Of a stretch of 64,000 nt of DNA, positions 42,624-51,451 are shown one piece after another. The number at the start of each line of letters is the position of its first letter. The first letter of the stretch is position 1. The stretch covers positions 1-64,000 of the forward strand of contig JAKAFK010000004.1 of NCBI GenBank assembly GCA_021817985.1, written 5' to 3'. The stretch comes from Pseudomonadota bacterium. Its GTDB lineage: Bacteria > Pseudomonadota > Gammaproteobacteria > Burkholderiales > JAKAFK01. A program made the translations under genes and the position numbers. Under the pieces are notes generated by a model. It saw nothing but the letters and a program-made list of their open reading frames with translations, made no database searches and was not told the origin of the DNA.

Positions 42624-43315
42624 GCCGGCGCCTGGTCTGGCGCGCGGCAGGCGCAGCCGCGGCGGCCTTCCTGCTCTACCAAGTCTGGATTCTGGCGCAT
42701 GTGCTGTGGTGGATGCACCACAACCCCGCCTCCACCGCCTTCATGCGCGAACGCCTGTCCGTACTCCGGCAGCGGCACCCCGATGCCCGGCTCACCCAGC
42801 ACTGGGTGCCTTACGCGCGGATCTCGGTCAACCTCAAGCAGGCGCTTGTCGCGGACGAGGATTCCACGTTCATCGACAATGACGGCTTCGACTGGAACGG
42901 GATCCGGCATGCCTTTGACACCGATCTGCGCAAGCGAAAGATCGTCGCCGGCGGCTCCACGATCACCCAGCAGCTTGCAAAGAACCTCTTCCTGTCGAGC
43001 AGCCGAACGCCCTGGCGCAAAGGCGAGGAAGCGCTCATCACGGTGATGCTCGATCACCTCCTGACCAAGCGCCGCATCCTGGACCTCTACCTCAACGTGA
43101 TCGAATGGGGCGATAATGGGATTTTCGGCGCCCAAGCCGCAGCCCGTCATTATTTCCATGCGAATGCCGCCTCTCTCACGCCTTGGCAGGCCGCCCGGCT
43201 CGCCGCCATGGTCCCCGACCCGCGCTACTTCGACACCCACCGCCACGCGCCGGAGCTCGCCTGGCACACCCGCATCATCCTTGCGCGCATGCATCTGGTG
43301 GCCGTTCCACGATAG
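42620..43315 (+). CDS. mtgA: Monofunctional peptidoglycan glycosyltransferase
   Basis: A 231-residue GT51 transglycosylase anchored by one N-terminal transmembrane segment (AAAAAFLLYQVWILAHVLWW). Polymerises lipid II into glycan strands. Motifs VADEDSTF (catalytic Glu), GGSTITQQLAKNLFLS and RRILDLYLNVIEWG are complete. Translationally coupled to aroE by a 4-bp overlap. Confidence 0.96.
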   Translation: MSRRLVWRAAGAAAAAFLLYQVWILAHVLWWMHHNPASTAFMRERLSVLRQRHPDARLTQHWVPYARISVNLKQALVADEDSTFIDNDGFDWNGIRHAFDTDLRKRKIVAGGSTITQQLAKNLFLSSSRTPWRKGEEALITVMLDHLLTKRRILDLYLNVIEWGDNGIFGAQAAARHYFHANAASLTPWQAARLAAMVPDPRYFDTHRHAPELAWHTRIILARMHLVAVPR

Positions 43316-43344
43316 CACGAGCGGCGATGCCGGAAAGGCCCGCC

Positions 43345-44742
43345 ATGCGGTCATTTGATCTTGCCGTGATCGGATCCGGCCCGGGGGGCTATCGGGCCGC
43401 CGTGCTGGGCGCCTTGCACGGGCTTTCGGTGGCCATCGTGGAGAAGGGACAGTGGGGAGGCTGTTGCCTCAATCGCGGCTGCGTGCCCAAGAAGACCTGG
43501 CACCACAGCGCAAAACTCATGCAAGACGCACGGCATTGGTCCGGCCGCGGCCTCGCGGGCACCCTCTCCGCGGACCTGGAACTGGCCTGGCATCACCAGA
43601 AGCAGGTCGTCCAGACCGTGCGGGACAGCTCTGTGCGCTACTTGCGGCGCCTGGGCATCGCGCTGTGGGAGGGCGAAGCGAGCCTGGTCGGGCCGCACGA
43701 GCTCGCAGTGGGCGGCACACCGGCCATGCGCGCCCGCCACATCCTCATCGCGACCGGCTCCCATCCCCACGTCCCCGCGGTGTTCCGCGGACATCCCGAT
43801 GTCATCCTCACGACCGACGACCTGTTCGACCGTCTGCCACCGCACGGCCCCCGCGTCGCCGTGGTCGGCTCAGGCGCCGTGGGCACGGAATTCGCATTTA
43901 TCCTCGCGATGCTGGGCAGGCGGGTGACCTGGCTCGCAGCCGAGCAGCCACTCGGGTCGACCGCTTTCAGCCAGGCCGCGCGCAAGCTGCTTTCAGACGC
44001 ACTGGCTCAGGGCGGCATCACGCCCAGGCTCGGCACGCGCATCATGTCGATCGAACGGACGGCAGGCGGGATACTGCTCCAGACGGCCGCCGGGACGCGC
44101 GAGGAAGTCGACTGGGTGCTGCTGGGAACCGGACGGGTGCCCCACACCCGCGGGCTTGCATTGGACCCTTGGGGCGTTGCGCTCGATCCGTCCGGTTTCA
44201 TTCCCACGAACGAGGCCTTGCAGACCCGGCTACCGCACGTCTATGCGATCGGCGATGTGGCCAACCCGCGCATGACGGCGAACCACGCCCTGGCGGAAGC
44301 CTCCATCGCGCTGGCCAACATCCTTCGCCCGGCGGCGCGCAGCAGGGCAAACCACGCCGTGCCGCGCGTCATCCACTCCGCCGTGGAATTGGCCAGCGTC
44401 GGCTTGAGCGAAGACCAGGCGGAAGAGGAGGGCTTCGAAACCGCCGTGGGCTTTGCCGCATTCGCAACCAATCCCCGTGCGCTCGGACAGGACGCCCCGG
44501 AGGGATTCGTGCGCCTGGTTGCGGACGCGGATTCCGGGAAGCTGCTGGGTGCGGAAGTCGCCGGCAACGAAGCCGGTGAACTCATCCACTGGGTCGCGGG
44601 CCAACTCGGGCGCGCGGATGCCCTGCAGCAACTGTCGGGCGCCTTCTACAACCATCCGAGCCGCTCCGAGGAGCTGCAAAACGCCGCCGAAACCCTCGCC
44701 GCCAAATGGGGGCTTCACGACGCGATGCGCGGGCCGCACTGA
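43345..44742 (+). CDS. Dihydrolipoamide dehydrogenase-like flavoprotein disulfide reductase
   Basis: A 465-residue class I FAD disulfide reductase. ATG 43345 has GGAAAGG six bases upstream. FAD loop GSGPGGY (10-16), redox pair C41-x4-C46 (CCLNRGCVPKK), NAD loop GSGAVG and ATGSHP, and C-terminal YNHPSRSEE for the His-Glu active site. Could be the E3 component or a paralogue dedicated to another lipoyl protein; it is not next to E1/E2 genes. It follows mtgA by 29 bp. Confidence 0.85.
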   Translation: MRSFDLAVIGSGPGGYRAAVLGALHGLSVAIVEKGQWGGCCLNRGCVPKKTWHHSAKLMQDARHWSGRGLAGTLSADLELAWHHQKQVVQTVRDSSVRYLRRLGIALWEGEASLVGPHELAVGGTPAMRARHILIATGSHPHVPAVFRGHPDVILTTDDLFDRLPPHGPRVAVVGSGAVGTEFAFILAMLGRRVTWLAAEQPLGSTAFSQAARKLLSDALAQGGITPRLGTRIMSIERTAGGILLQTAAGTREEVDWVLLGTGRVPHTRGLALDPWGVALDPSGFIPTNEALQTRLPHVYAIGDVANPRMTANHALAEASIALANILRPAARSRANHAVPRVIHSAVELASVGLSEDQAEEEGFETAVGFAAFATNPRALGQDAPEGFVRLVADADSGKLLGAEVAGNEAGELIHWVAGQLGRADALQQLSGAFYNHPSRSEELQNAAETLAAKWGLHDAMRGPH

Positions 44743-44824
44743 AGCGCGCACGACACCGCGCCACCCGCGGACGCCCGTCAGGGTCGGCGCGACGCGCGCA
44801 CGGGACCAGCCCGCACGCATGGCG

Positions 44825-45481
44825 TCAAGCCGGAGCGAGTTCCTTCTTGGCCGCCGGCTTCTTCGCAGGCTTGGCCGCCGCGCCCGGTGCAGCCTTGGCC
44901 GCCGGCTTCTTCGCGGTCTTGGCCGCCACGCTCGCCACCGCCTTGGCAGCGGGCTTCTTGGCTACCGCCTTCGGGGCCGCAACCTTCTTGGCCGCGGGGG
45001 CAGCCGCTTTCACCGCCTTCGGGGGCTTGGCACCCTTCTTCGCGGCGGCCTTCGCCTTGGGCGCAACTGCCTTGACGGCCTTCTTGGGCGCGGCCTTCGC
45101 TTTGGGCGCATCCGCCTTGGCGCTCTTCGCTGTCGAGGCCTTGGCGACCGCCTTGACAGCCGTCTTCGCCTTCGTCTCCGCCGTCTTGGTGGCTTTCGCC
45201 TTGGTGGCCGCAGGCTTCACCGCCTTGGCGGCTTCCGCTTTTCCGGCCTTCTTGGCCACAGTCTTCGGCTGCGCGGCCGCTGGCTTGGCGGCCTTCTTCA
45301 CCGCCTTGGCCTTGGGCGCGTCCGCTTTCGCCGCTTTCTTCGCCGGGGCTTTGGGAGCGGCCGCAGCCTTCTTCGACGGCGTGGCGATCGAGGCGGCGGC
45401 CGTCACCTTCTTGGCCGGCGCAGCCTTCTTGGCTACGGCCTCGGTTGCGGTTGTGCTCTTGGTCTTCTTGGTTCCTGCCAT
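44825..45481 (-). CDS. Histone H1-like Lys/Ala-rich protein
   Basis: A 218-residue protein made almost wholly of Ala, Lys, Pro, Val and Thr, with repeated KKAxKAxAPKAKA- and KKPAAK-type units. It would be strongly basic and disordered and probably binds DNA nonspecifically, like AlgP or HctB-type H1 homologues. A GAAGGAG site precedes the ATG. Monocistronic, convergent with the flavoprotein gene. Confidence 0.85.
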   Translation of the reverse strand: MAGTKKTKSTTATEAVAKKAAPAKKVTAAASIATPSKKAAAAPKAPAKKAAKADAPKAKAVKKAAKPAAAQPKTVAKKAGKAEAAKAVKPAATKAKATKTAETKAKTAVKAVAKASTAKSAKADAPKAKAAPKKAVKAVAPKAKAAAKKGAKPPKAVKAAAPAAKKVAAPKAVAKKPAAKAVASVAAKTAKKPAAKAAPGAAAKPAKKPAAKKELAPA

Positions 45482-46143
45482 ACCTGGACTCCTTCTCGAA
45501 CAGTTAACCCGCTGTCATACTTGGCGGAAAGCGTGCGCACGGACGCACTTCCAAGGCCACGGCAGCACGGAACTCGCCGATGTCGACGCCCCTGAATGCG
45601 CGTCTTTGCTTGGTGCGCCCATTCTATTCCACATTTTCGAGAAAACACAACAAGTTGATGGCAGTTGATGGAATTTTTCGTGACGTTCGTGGCGAATTTT
45701 TTTCGGGATTTCGGTTCCCGTCTCCGAACGATCGTATAACCATCTGTATTGGCGTGATAATTTTGCCGCCCTTCGATTCCTTTTTAGGCGACAGAAAAAA
45801 TTCGCCCGAGGTGCACTTTGTGCAGGCGCGTCTCGGCCCAAAAAGGGATGGCCTCGGCGTTTCCACCACATAGCGACACGCGGCGCAACCCTATTCCTCT
45901 ACTCTGGGCAAGGCGCGGGACGTGTGGGCATCCGCGACGCCCGATGGATGCGCGCGTCCCGGCGCGGGAGACGAATCCAGAAGTGGCCTTTTTTATGGCT
46001 CGCGAGCCGTTTGGGCAGCCTGTACAATCGGTTCCGCGGACTCACGGCAAAAAAGGATGCGGCCGACCCCTGCGCCGTTGGCCGAGCCGCGCGGTGGCCG
46101 CCCACGCACAAGCCTCTGGCGCAGGGATTCCAAGCGACACGAG
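45482..46143. other. Intergenic region, no gene seen
   Basis: A 660-bp stretch less G+C-rich than its surroundings, with several T-runs. It contains the promoter of the minus-strand histone-like gene and, at 46023-46028, a TACAAT that may be the -10 of the CPBP gene. Open frames here lack coding character. Confidence 0.5.
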
Positions 46144-46635
46144 ATGAGACTTCGAGCAGATTCAGATGCCGCGGCAATTCGCCGCTTCCCTGCGCACTAT
46201 CGGCCATGGCGCGATGCGCTATTTTGGCTGGCGGTGCTGGCAGCGCCCGTGTTCTGGGCGGGACTGGAACTCCTTACCCATCCGACCGTCGATCCCTACT
46301 GGCCGCTGCACGAACCGCGGCGCTTTGCGCTGGTCGCCCTCGCGTATCCGGTTCTGGAAGAAATCGTATTTCGCGGCATGCTGCAGGAGTGGTTGCGCGA
46401 GCGCTGGCCCAACTTCGGTCCAACGGCCGGCATCACCGGCGCGAATCTCCTCACGAGCGCCATCTTCAGCGCCGCGCACGGTCTCGCTCATCCGTTGCCC
46501 TGGGCGCTCGCCACTTTCATGCCTTCGCTGGTGTTCGGGTATTTCAAGGACAAGAGCGGAACGCTCTCGCAGAGCATCGTCCTTCACATCTTCTACAACG
46601 CGGGCTATTTCCTGATTTTTTGGAATCCCCACTGA
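46144..46635 (+). CDS. Short CPBP-family intramembrane protease
   Basis: A 163-residue membrane protein with four to five hydrophobic segments. The CPBP/Rce1 active-site motifs are present: E72-E73-x3-R77 (LEEIVFRGML), H112 (SAAHGLAHP) and H148-x3-N152 (LHIFYNAG). These are glutamic-type proteases. The short length resembles the members paired with C-terminal sorting tails (MrtJ-like), and a matching tail candidate is at 51452-53710. The upstream in-frame extension is not protein-like; the start at 46144 has only a weak ribosome-binding site. Confidence 0.75.
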   Translation: MRLRADSDAAAIRRFPAHYRPWRDALFWLAVLAAPVFWAGLELLTHPTVDPYWPLHEPRRFALVALAYPVLEEIVFRGMLQEWLRERWPNFGPTAGITGANLLTSAIFSAAHGLAHPLPWALATFMPSLVFGYFKDKSGTLSQSIVLHIFYNAGYFLIFWNPH

Positions 46636-46821
46636 ATGCCGGGTTCCCCGATGCGCCCGTCGGCACACGAACCTCTAAAGGCGCGCGGCGGTGACGCCGA
46701 ATGCCCGCAAGCCGTCGCATGGCGCATTAGGGGCGTTCCCTGCCGCCTGCGACGCGCGCATCCGTGGGGTTGTGGGGAACCGCGTTCCAGAACGTCTCAG
46801 CCACCGGATGGGGGCATAGGC

Positions 46822-48651
46822 CTAAGCCTGCGACGTCGAATACCCAAAATACTCGATATACGGCGCGAGCGTCGTCATGATGGGCTCGAGCGCCTCGCTA
46901 TAGCGCCGCCAGCGATATTTCGCGTGCTGGTAGATGGGCTGCGTGACCTGATGATAACTCGCCGTACGGATTACGCGGCGGCTGTTCGCGTGCTCGGCGG
47001 GCCGAAGCACTGCGTCGTCCCATTCCGCGTCCAGAAAGCGCAGCAGTCGCCGGGTTTCGTCTTCTAAATCGTCCACGAGACTCTCATATCGCACGATGTG
47101 ATAATCGATGGGCAGGCTTGACGCGTATTGGATCCACGCCTCCATCGTGCGTGCATACAGGTTTGCCGTGTCCTCCAGCGTATAGAAGTGCGCCGTCGTC
47201 ACGTTCGGCGCAAAATGCTGCATGAAACAGCTCAAGCAGACATCGCAGGGATGGCGCACCGCAAGAATGAACTTGGCCTTCGGAAAGACGCGCCAGAGCA
47301 AGGGGGTCAAATAGGTATTTCCGGGATTGCGGTCCACCAGGCGTCGCCCGGCTTGGCGCGTCAAATGCTGAGCGACTGCGCGGCCATACGCGTCCCGGAG
47401 CTCTTGTACGTCGCGCTCGGAAAGGTCGACCAAGGCCCGATCGTCGCCTGGACGCGCCTTGTGCAGAAAGGCTTCCTCTACCGCGTTCGCGGCCGGTTTC
47501 TCCTCCATCGTCTGCAATGTTGGATGGCTATCCAATATCTGATCGAGCAGCGTCGTACCAGAGCGCTGGAAACCCATCAGGAAAATCGGCGCGTCCTTTT
47601 CGCCGCCACGTCCGATTGCCCCTTCCTGTCCGGGAACCGCATAGCGTGAGATCGCCGCGATCTTCTCCAAAAGGATGCCCTTGTCCGCGCCCTCGCCCGA
47701 ACGCGACAACAGGCTGCGCCGCTTTCCTTCCTCGAAGTGCCCGAATGCACGCCGGTGCTCGCCAGCGCGGTCATACACCTGCCCGAGGCGCAGGTGCACT
47801 TCCGCCTGGGCTGCATCGTCCAGACGTTGGGCAAGCAAGCTCTCCATCAGCCGGATGGCCTCCTCGGTACGACCATCCTGCCGGGCCAATTTGGCTGCAG
47901 TGAGCGTCAGGGACACCGAGTGCGGATCGACCGCAAGGCCCTTTGCCACAAAAGCCCTTGCCTCTTCGAGCCGGTTCGTCCGCTCGCAAAGCTCCGCCAA
48001 TGACGCAAGCGCTTCGAGACCATCCGGGGCGAACGTCAACGCCCGCAACAATTTGGCGCGAGCCTCGTCTTCACGATTGTCCGCCCAAAGCAACAACCCT
48101 TGATTGACAAGAAGGTGGGGATCGTCGGGATGAATACAGGCCGCGCGGTTGAGTACTTCAACCGCGCCCGTGAGGTCGCCCAGTCCCGTCAATAGGGCTC
48201 CGAGATTGCAGAGCGCCTCGAAGAAATCCGGCTGTATGGCCACAGCCTTGCGATAGTGCCGCGCCGCACCGCTCAGATCGGCGCACGCTCGAAGCGCGTT
48301 CGCCAGAAAAAAATGGCCGTTTGCGAAACCCGGCTCCCATTCAACCGCGCGCCGGTAGCACCCGATCGCCTCGGTCAATTTCTTCTGGCATTCCAAGGAC
48401 GCGCCTAGCGCGTGATGAGCGGCAGCCCAACGCGGCTCGAGCGTCAAGGCGCGCTTCGCGCAGGACTCGGAATCCGCATGAAGCCCCAGATTCAAGTAGA
48501 TGTTGGCCAGCATGAGCCAAGCTTCGGCATCAACCGTGTCGATCCGACACAACTGCTGGCAAAGCTCCCGCGCCTCGGCGAACAGGCCCTTGTCCAGCAG
48601 GGTCTGCGCGCGCCTCTTCTTCGATCGTGTCAAAACGTCAGACTTTGCCAT
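46822..48651 (-). CDS. TPR-domain sulfotransferase
   Basis: A 609-residue protein. Residues 10-310 are about eight TPR helix pairs (for example AWLMLANIYLNLGLHADSES and EALCNLGALLTGLGDLTGA). Residues 350-600 are a PAPS-dependent sulfotransferase (PF13469): 5' phosphosulfate loop GFQRSGTTLLD (360-370) and FILAVRHPCDVCLSCF with RHP for the 3' phosphate. It may sulfate a polysaccharide, lipid or protein of the surface. It is separate from the polysaccharide operon (56.4-62.6 kb) but in the same surface-related half. Confidence 0.88.
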   Translation of the reverse strand: MAKSDVLTRSKKRRAQTLLDKGLFAEARELCQQLCRIDTVDAEAWLMLANIYLNLGLHADSESCAKRALTLEPRWAAAHHALGASLECQKKLTEAIGCYRRAVEWEPGFANGHFFLANALRACADLSGAARHYRKAVAIQPDFFEALCNLGALLTGLGDLTGAVEVLNRAACIHPDDPHLLVNQGLLLWADNREDEARAKLLRALTFAPDGLEALASLAELCERTNRLEEARAFVAKGLAVDPHSVSLTLTAAKLARQDGRTEEAIRLMESLLAQRLDDAAQAEVHLRLGQVYDRAGEHRRAFGHFEEGKRRSLLSRSGEGADKGILLEKIAAISRYAVPGQEGAIGRGGEKDAPIFLMGFQRSGTTLLDQILDSHPTLQTMEEKPAANAVEEAFLHKARPGDDRALVDLSERDVQELRDAYGRAVAQHLTRQAGRRLVDRNPGNTYLTPLLWRVFPKAKFILAVRHPCDVCLSCFMQHFAPNVTTAHFYTLEDTANLYARTMEAWIQYASSLPIDYHIVRYESLVDDLEDETRRLLRFLDAEWDDAVLRPAEHANSRRVIRTASYHQVTQPIYQHAKYRWRRYSEALEPIMTTLAPYIEYFGYSTSQA

Positions 48652-48788
48652 AGTGACTTTTTTCTCGGCTGTAAGTGGGCACCCCGTTCCACTCTAGACC
48701 ACTGTGGTCCGGTTCGCGTTATCGCGCAGAATGCGCGAGCCGTCCCTATGGCGCATAGGGACGTCGCAAACGCCCCATTGTTCGGATC

Positions 48789-48822
48789 AAAAGGGAAGGG
48801 AGGGCTTTCGCCCTCCCTTCCC
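48789..48822 (-). terminator. Rho-independent terminator after the PEP-CTERM gene
   Basis: A perfect 13-bp stem, GGGAAGGGAGGGC (48793-48805) with its complement (48810-48822), loop TTTC. On the minus strand TTTTGATC follows, 45 bp after the stop at 48867. Confidence 0.85.
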
Positions 48823-48866
48823 GCTTGCTTACACCCTCAGCGTCGCGAGGACGCCATGCACGAGGA

Positions 48867-49541
48867 TCAAGACACCTTCCTGCGCCGCGCCACGCCGACG
48901 AGGCCAATGAGCCCCGAGCCCAGCATCCACACCGGCGACGGCAACGGCGTGGGTGCCACCGACGCCACAGCCGCCACGCCATTCAGGGTCCAGACACCCG
49001 TCTGCCCGTTGAACGGACCGCCGACAACCGTACTCCGCCAGTTCATCGTATAGTTGCAGCTGGTGGCCGTACACGCGCTCACGGTTCCGGTCGCCGAACC
49101 GCCCTGGTTGAAGTTGGTGCCGTTCCAGGACGCGAACCAGCTGCTCATGTCCATGGCGATGGTGCTCGCCCCCGTATCGACCGTCCCGGTGGGCGCGGGT
49201 CCGCCGGTGATGGTACCCGTCGGCGAGGTGACCAGATTTTCCGCGGACTGGGCCGTAAACGTGTAGACTGGCGTGCCGAAATAGTTGAAATTAGTGAGCG
49301 TTTTCGCCGAATTCGGCTCCGCGGACGCCGTTGCCGTGCCGCCCTGGTAGGATCCCATAACGATCGGGTCCCCGCCGCCTGCCGTGATCGCGGGAGCCAC
49401 CGAGGGCGAGCCCGTCAAAAAGAAGTTGCCCCCGGTGACCGTCAAACTCGTCACGTTCTCAGTGGCCGCATGCGACGCCATGGACGCCACGCCGAAAATC
49501 GCGCCGAGTGCGACGCTCAACAGCTTATGTTTGCCTTTCAT
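48867..49541 (-). CDS. PEP-CTERM-type exported protein (paralogue of 51452-53710)
   Basis: A 224-residue protein. Start ATG 49539-49541 with GGAG ten bases upstream. Signal peptide KLLSVALGAIFGVASMASHA, a Thr/Gly/Ser-rich beta domain, and a C-terminal PEP-CTERM-like tail: TPLPSPVWMLGSGLIG then LVGVARRRKVS. Exosortase would cleave near the LPSP motif. Residues 1-190 are about three-quarters identical to the N-terminus of the protein at 51452-53710 (shared GTPVYTFTAQSAENLV, WFASWNGTNFNQGG, WRSTVVGGPFNGQTGVW). A sigma-54-like promoter lies at 49657-49672. Confidence 0.85.
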   Translation of the reverse strand: MKGKHKLLSVALGAIFGVASMASHAATENVTSLTVTGGNFFLTGSPSVAPAITAGGGDPIVMGSYQGGTATASAEPNSAKTLTNFNYFGTPVYTFTAQSAENLVTSPTGTITGGPAPTGTVDTGASTIAMDMSSWFASWNGTNFNQGGSATGTVSACTATSCNYTMNWRSTVVGGPFNGQTGVWTLNGVAAVASVAPTPLPSPVWMLGSGLIGLVGVARRRKVS

Positions 49542-49656
49542 AGAAAGTCTTCTCCAGTCAGAAAGAGTCAAGAAACGGTCGATTTCTAGGTTGACGTTTT
49601 GCACGGTCAGCTTTTATGGCTATCGGTTTGAACGCAAGCTGCCGCACGTAGGGTAA

Positions 49657-49672
49657 AGCAACAGGCATGCCA
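49657..49672 (-). promoter_or_regulatory. Sigma-54-like promoter of the PEP-CTERM gene
   Basis: On the minus strand TGGCATGCCTGTTGCT: GG-N10-GC spacing is exact and the -12 block TTGCT is perfect. It lies about 115 bp upstream of the start. Confidence 0.65.
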
Positions 49673-50466
49673 CACCCAACACTTCCAAATAATTATCTAT
49701 AACATCATCTAGTTGCAAAATGACAAAGTGGTAACCTCATAGTGCGTTAGAGACATTGGCCAGACGTTGTAAAATTTACTGACACCGTAAGCCATTCAAC
49801 GGTGGTTCATCAGACGCTGTTTGCAGCCCTTCGAGGGGCCTCTCGCACCGCCGCCGCTAAGTGGGCGAGGATCGGAACCTCCCTTGCGCAGCAGTGAATC
49901 CTATCTATTTCGCCACGCGCATTGCCTTCGGCCGCACGCAGTTGTGGGGCTTGTGCGCCTGCGACACACTCTACGCAGGAAAGGGCACCGACGGTTTTGA
50001 GGAGATGTCTATAAAGCCTGTAAAACGCACCGACACGCGATGGGCCGTACCCATTTCGTCAAGGCAACAGCCCTAATCTGCCTCGATGAGAAAGCCACCA
50101 CCATCCCCAAGACCGAGAGAGATTGCCACCCCGACGCAAGGCGCGCGACGGCAACACTAACCGTCTAAATATCCGTTTCCAAGCCATGGGTATTGCCGCA
50201 TTAGAGAAGCACGACGGATTGCGAATGACGTATGGATTGAAGAATCCTGAGGGGGCCTGGCGGGCTCTACTGGGAGCCCTTTGGGCTAAGCGGTCTTGTG
50301 AAAAAGACCAAGGAGAGAATGGCGAATCTCTCCTGGAGCATGGGAACGCTATCGGCCGAATGTCCCGGATCGGGACCACATCTTCGCCGATGGAGAAGGT
50401 GGCGCGAGAGCAACTGGCGGCGCGCGACGACCTGTGTGCACGCGCCCCCTAGGATTGCTCCTGCGC
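49673..50466. other. Intergenic region, no gene seen
   Basis: About 800 bp. The left part (49680-49790) is A+T-rich; the right part contains scattered open frames without coding character. A small hairpin GGTCTT/AAGACC lies near 50291-50308. It separates the PEP-CTERM gene from the 50467 gene. Confidence 0.4.
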
Positions 50467-51375
50467 TCAACTCCCCGCGCTTCTCGCAGCAGTGGCGAGG
50501 GCATCGCGGATCGCGGCCGGCGCACCCATGATATTGACGAAACTGTGACTCCCTACCATCGACAGATCCGGAAAATCGATCGCGATGCGGAAGCGCGCGG
50601 CCAGGGCATAGACCTTTGTGCCGTCCACCAGAAGTTCATACGGCAAATAGGGGGTCGACTTGATCGGTTTGAAGTCGATCTGGCTCATGATGTAGCGGTC
50701 ATCCATGTCGCGGTTGCCGCCAGGACCTGCGTTCATGGCGACGCCGAAAAGTGTCTGCTGCGAACTCGGCATGTTGATCTGATAAACCTGGGTCACGCCC
50801 CCCTTGCCGGCGGCCAGGTTCGCCTCAACCGCTTGAACGGCGGCCTGGTGGCTGGGATAGGTCGCGAGCTTGCTCGGGTCGGTGAAATATTCCATCCCGA
50901 ACATGTAATGGTAGTGGCGCAACTGGCTCGCGGTCATCCCCTTGGCCCCATAGGCACGCTCGTCGCCTAGGGCAGCCTCGAGCTTTGCCGCCACGCCTTT
51001 GAGATCCTTTTTCATGCGGTAGGCATTCGCCATATAGACCGGATTCGTGTACGACACCTGGATGGAATTGCCCACCTGGGTCAGCGCGATGTGCTGGGCG
51101 GCGCCGAACCCTCCCATGGGAGACAGCCCGGCATCGGTCTTCAGCGCCGAATCGGTCACGCAGATGACCGTCGCCCCCGGATAGGGCGTAAACTGACCGG
51201 CAATGGTGAATCCTTGCTTCTGCAGCGCCGCCTTGGTCTGGGCCACTTTTGCCGCCATGCTGCCTGGCGTATTGGAGGCCAGGATGAACGGCTTCAAGAG
51301 TTGGTCAGCGTGGGCGGTCGCAGTCATGGCGGCAGCGACACCGATGAAGCAGATTTTTTTCAGCGTTCCTTTCAT
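50467..51375 (-). CDS. Periplasmic protein of unknown function
   Basis: A 302-residue protein, start ATG 51373-51375 with AAGGAGAGG upstream. Signal peptide ICFIGVAAAMTATAHA, then an alpha/beta domain; KVAQTKAALQKQGFTIAGQF followed by PGATVICVTD resembles the start of a DUF302-like fold. Later blocks HYHYMFGMEYFTD, GPGGNRDMDDRYIMSQIDF and SHSFVNIMGAP look conserved but I do not know their family. It lies 76 bp downstream of the large paralogue 51452-53710 and may share its transcript. Confidence 0.6.
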   Translation of the reverse strand: MKGTLKKICFIGVAAAMTATAHADQLLKPFILASNTPGSMAAKVAQTKAALQKQGFTIAGQFTPYPGATVICVTDSALKTDAGLSPMGGFGAAQHIALTQVGNSIQVSYTNPVYMANAYRMKKDLKGVAAKLEAALGDERAYGAKGMTASQLRHYHYMFGMEYFTDPSKLATYPSHQAAVQAVEANLAAGKGGVTQVYQINMPSSQQTLFGVAMNAGPGGNRDMDDRYIMSQIDFKPIKSTPYLPYELLVDGTKVYALAARFRIAIDFPDLSMVGSHSFVNIMGAPAAIRDALATAARSAGS

Positions 51376-51451
51376 GAACCTCTCCTTACATGGCATGGGT
51401 GTACAAACACTTGGACGTTCCTCACGGCAGCGTGCACGCCGCGCGCGAGGG

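Noticed and set aside
35488..44742. Long antisense frames opposite ntrC, ntrB, glnA, the CDF gene and other core genes
   Set aside because: These are expected in G+C-rich DNA; the opposite strand holds clear families with full motifs.
45580..45873. Plus- and minus-strand frames in the 45.5-46.1 kb gap
   Set aside because: Overlapping frames on both strands have no ribosome-binding site and no family-like residues.
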